Assembly: GCF_016598475.1 (NCBI RefSeq)
Contig: NZ_JAEMUX010000049.1
Coordinates: 1-64,000 of the forward strand
DNA length: 64,000 nt
DNA from: Streptomyces adelaidensis
GTDB lineage: Bacteria > Actinomycetota > Actinomycetes > Streptomycetales > Streptomycetaceae
Reading direction: 5' to 3'
Shown here piece after piece: positions 61,659-64,000 of the stretch. Each line of letters begins with the position of its first letter. Position 1 is the stretch's first letter. Made by a program: the position numbers and the translations under genes. Below the pieces are notes generated by a model. That model was not told the DNA's origin, searched no databases, and worked only from the letters and a program-made list of their open reading frames with translations.

Positions 61659-61677
61659 TTAGGTTAGCCTATCCTCT
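61659..61677 (-). promoter_or_regulatory. Iron box (DmdR/IdeR operator)
   Basis: On the minus strand the 19 bases match the actinobacterial iron-box consensus TTAGGTTAGGCTAACCTAA at 16 of 19 positions. It covers the apparent -10 (TAACCT, 61666-61661), ending 4 bases before the permease GTG. Iron-loaded DmdR/IdeR should repress here. Confidence 0.9.
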
Positions 61678-61710
61678 TCTTTGCTCGATCCGGTCCAGGG
61701 GCTCAGCAGC

Positions 61711-62739
61711 TCACAACCCCAGCCGCGCCAGCGCCTTCCCCCCGTCCAGCTCGCACGAGCCCGCCCCGGCCGCCGTCCAGGCCGCCGCGCACAGCGCCCG
61801 CAGCCCGTCGAGCGCCTCGCCCTCGCCGGCCAGTTCCAGCCTCTCGCGGCCGGCCGTCGCCGTCCAGCCACCGCAGCGGAAGCCCGCGCCCGCCTCGACG
61901 ACCTCCGGCTGCCCGGTGAGCATCCCCCGCAGATCGGCGTCGACGTACGTCGGCCGGTGCCGCGGCGGCGCGGCCAGGAGCTGCGCGCCGTCGGTGACCC
62001 CGGTCAGCACGAGCAGCGAGTCGACCTCCCCGTTGAACGCCCCCTCGATGTCGGTGTCCAGCCGGTCCCCGACCACCAACGGCCGCTCGGCGCCCGTCCG
62101 CAGGATCGTCTCCCGGTGCATCGGCGGCAGCGGCTTCCCCGCCACCTGCGGCTCGGCCCCGGTGGCTATGCGTACGACCTGGACCGCCGCCCCGTTGCCG
62201 GGCGCGATGCCCCGCGCGCTGGGAATCGTCAGGTCGGTGTTGGATGCGAACCACGGCACCCCGCGCGCGATGGCGTAGCTCGCCTCCGCGAACCGCCCCC
62301 AGGGCAGCTCGGGACCGCCGTACCCCTGCACCACGGCCACCGGCTCGTCGTCCGCCGACTCGACCGGCTCCAGCCCCCGCTCGCGCAGCGCCACCCGCAG
62401 CCCTTCGCCGCCGATGACCAGCACCCGCGCACCGGCGGGCACCTGCTCGCTGATCAGCCGGGCCACGGCCTGCGCCGAGGTGATGACGTCACCGGCGTCG
62501 GTCGGTATCCCGAGCGCCGTGAGATGCGCGGCCACCGTCTCGGGCGTCCGCAGCGCGTTGTTCGTGACGTACGCCAGGGGCATACCGCCCGCGCGTGCCG
62601 TACCGAGTGACTCCACGGCGTACGCGATCGCACTGCCGCCCGCGTACACCACCCCGTCCAGATCGAGCAGCGCCGTGTCGTACGCCTCGCTCAGGGCCTG
62701 CCCACTGCCGTCGGGCCGAGTCCTGACTGCCTGGCTCAT
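61711..62739 (-). CDS. HAD-IIA family sugar phosphatase
   Basis: A 342-residue HAD phosphatase of the NagD/p-nitrophenylphosphatase group. Motif I ALLDLDGVVYAGG (about 23-35), TNN motif II (VTNNALRTP), C2 cap, Lys in VAGKPLPPMH, and motif IV VVGDRLDTDIEGAFNGEVDS. ATG 62739 follows GAGGAGC. The C-terminal ~80 residues (GGWTATAGRERLELAGEGE and after) exceed the core. Substrate unknown, though phosphoglycolate or sugar phosphates are typical. Confidence 0.9.
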   Translation of the reverse strand: MSQAVRTRPDGSGQALSEAYDTALLDLDGVVYAGGSAIAYAVESLGTARAGGMPLAYVTNNALRTPETVAAHLTALGIPTDAGDVITSAQAVARLISEQVPAGARVLVIGGEGLRVALRERGLEPVESADDEPVAVVQGYGGPELPWGRFAEASYAIARGVPWFASNTDLTIPSARGIAPGNGAAVQVVRIATGAEPQVAGKPLPPMHRETILRTGAERPLVVGDRLDTDIEGAFNGEVDSLLVLTGVTDGAQLLAAPPRHRPTYVDADLRGMLTGQPEVVEAGAGFRCGGWTATAGRERLELAGEGEALDGLRALCAAAWTAAGAGSCELDGGKALARLGL

Positions 62740-62831
62740 TTGCACACCGCTCCTCGCTCGGTCGGTCAACATTCGGTTTGATCGCTTTCACCGATCATCC
62801 CGCACAGCACTGACACACATACGATGCATCA

Positions 62832-64000
62832 ATGAACTACGCAGGTCCCGCGGAGGAGATCCCAGCGCGCAGCGGCCTCGAACTGACCCCGTTCCGGGGC
62901 CTTCGCTACGATCCCGACCGGGTCGGCAGCCTGGCCGCCGTGACGTCACCGCCGTACGACGTGGTCGTACGGCCGGACGGTCTGCTCCACCTCGAATCGG
63001 CCGACCCGCACAACATCGTCCGCCTGATACTTCCCCAGGCCAGTACCCCCACCGTCCGCGACGAGCAGGCGGCCGACACCCTGCGCCGCTGGCTCGCCGA
63101 CGGCGTCCTGGCCCCCGACACCGAGCCCGGCCTCTACGTCTACGAGCAGGCCGACGGCAGCATCCTCCAACGCGGCCTGATAGGCGCCCTGCGCCTCTCG
63201 GAGCCCTCCGCCGGCGTGGTCCTCCCCCACGAGGACGTCATCCCGCATGTCATCACGGACCGCGCGGCCCTGATGCGCGCCACCTCCACCAACATGGAAC
63301 CCCTGCTCCTGACCTACCGGGGCAACGGCGCCACAGCCGGCGCGACAGCCGTCGTCGAACGCACCACGGAACGCGCCCCGCTGCTCTCCACGACCACGGA
63401 GGACGGCTTCAACCACCGCCTCTGGGCGGTCACCGACCCGGCGGACCTCGCCGAGATCCAGTCGGACCTCGCACACCATCAGGCCCTGATAGCCGACGGC
63501 CACCACCGCTGGGCGACGTACCTACGTCTACGGGCGGAGCACCCGTCCCCCAGCCCCTGGGACTACGGCCTGGTTCTCCTGGTGGACACCGCCCGGTACC
63601 CGCTGCGCGTCCGCGCGATCCACCGTCTCCTCCACCAGTTGCCGGTCTCCACCGCGCTGACCGCCCTGGACGGCCTGTTCCGCGTACGCCGCCTCGACGT
63701 CCCCCTCCCCGAGGCCCTGGAGTCCCTGGCGAAAGCGGCCTCCGACGGCAACGCCTTCCTCCTCGCGGGCGACGGCTCCTTCCATCTCGTCGACCGCCCG
63801 GACCCTGCCCTCCTCACCCGTACGATCCCCGCCGACCGCCCACCCGCCTGGCGCACCCTGGACGCGACGGTCCTGCACGCCACCCTCCTCGACCACGTGT
63901 GGCACATCCCCGAGGACTCCCCGGCCCACATCGCGTACATCCACGACACGGCCGCCACCGTCGAGAAGGCCCGACGCGACGGCGGCACTGCCGTCCTGAT
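62832..64000 (+). CDS. DUF1015 family protein (cut by window edge)
   Basis: The first ~389 codons of a DUF1015 protein; the stop lies beyond the window. LELTPFRGLRYDPDRVGSL, SPPYDVVVRP and LPHEDVIPHVITDRAALMRA are the family's hallmarks, with HHQALIADGHHRWATYLRLR later. The function of DUF1015 is unknown, although some members resemble enzymes of sugar or amino acid phosphate metabolism. ATG 62832 lacks a ribosome-binding site; TACGAT ends 6 bases upstream, suggesting a leaderless mRNA. Divergent from the HAD gene. Confidence 0.9.
   Translation, partial: MNYAGPAEEIPARSGLELTPFRGLRYDPDRVGSLAAVTSPPYDVVVRPDGLLHLESADPHNIVRLILPQASTPTVRDEQAADTLRRWLADGVLAPDTEPGLYVYEQADGSILQRGLIGALRLSEPSAGVVLPHEDVIPHVITDRAALMRATSTNMEPLLLTYRGNGATAGATAVVERTTERAPLLSTTTEDGFNHRLWAVTDPADLAEIQSDLAHHQALIADGHHRWATYLRLRAEHPSPSPWDYGLVLLVDTARYPLRVRAIHRLLHQLPVSTALTALDGLFRVRRLDVPLPEALESLAKAASDGNAFLLAGDGSFHLVDRPDPALLTRTIPADRPPAWRTLDATVLHATLLDHVWHIPEDSPAHIAYIHDTAATVEKARRDGGTAVL

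Overview
The window is a roughly 72% GC actinobacterial chromosome segment, almost certainly Streptomyces. The evidence is strong G/C third-position bias, many GTG starts, GTGA/ATGA translational coupling, a streptogrisin-type protease, several dispersed Streptomyces-style intergenic repeats, and a core gene order (sepF paralogue ... der-plsC-cmk-tyrA-aroH ... rluB-scpB-scpA-RHH protein-parA-ald ... pyrG ... recN-nadK-tlyA) that I recognise from Streptomyces chromosomes. I count 56 protein genes (54 intact or near-intact including one cut by the right edge, and two clear pseudogenes). I found no rRNA, tRNA, CRISPR array, transposase or phage gene.

Layout. 1-780: no supportable gene. 801-5354 (minus): secreted serine protease, decayed FAD/NAD(P)-binding protein, Cys-rich DUF5685-like protein. 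5649-14374: SepF paralogue, glutaryl-CoA-type acyl-CoA dehydrogenase, DHA2 exporter, GT-C-like membrane protein, PAP2 phosphatase, I78 inhibitor, and a lone cytochrome oxidase subunit I. 14283-17512: wrecked WYL regulator carrying two copies of a 40-nt repeat, then a glycosyltransferase with a coupled partner. 17684-23537: branched-chain amino-acid-type ABC cassette, with two lipoproteins on one strand and a membrane protein, a LivH-LivM-LivG triple fusion and a LivF on the other. 23569-26077: Rpf/LysM cell-wall enzyme and two conserved unknowns. 26190-30836: aroH-tyrA-cmk-plsC-der superoperon. 31108-32838: secreted protein, DUF6529-like membrane protein and Rieske lipoprotein. 32861-36051: two pol-beta nucleotidyltransferases, an ADP-ribosylglycohydrolase and an NrtR-like Nudix regulator. 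36231-40694: chromosome-organisation operon parA-RHH-scpA-scpB-rluB. 41089-47060: ald, a TPR/P-loop protein, Nudix hydrolase, pyrG. 47611-53912: GH15 hydrolase, flavoprotein oxidase, PucR regulator, GT4 glycosyltransferase. 54273-58238: tlyA-nadK-recN with a small partner. 58281-61654: SCP2-like protein and an iron-box-controlled siderophore importer. 61711-64000: HAD phosphatase and a DUF1015 protein cut by the edge.

Most of the segment is housekeeping. The parts most worth a second look are: (i) the Nudix-regulator/ADP-ribosylglycohydrolase/nucleotidyltransferase operon facing a paralogous nucleotidyltransferase, a composition reminiscent of RNA-repair or ADP-ribose-processing neighbourhoods; (ii) the fused, partly degenerate Liv-type transporter; (iii) the DUF6529-Rieske redox pair; (iv) the 40-nt repeat pair inside one broken gene; and (v) a set of about eight genes with a TAnnnT -10 box placed 6-8 nt before the start codon and no ribosome-binding site, suggesting leaderless transcripts.
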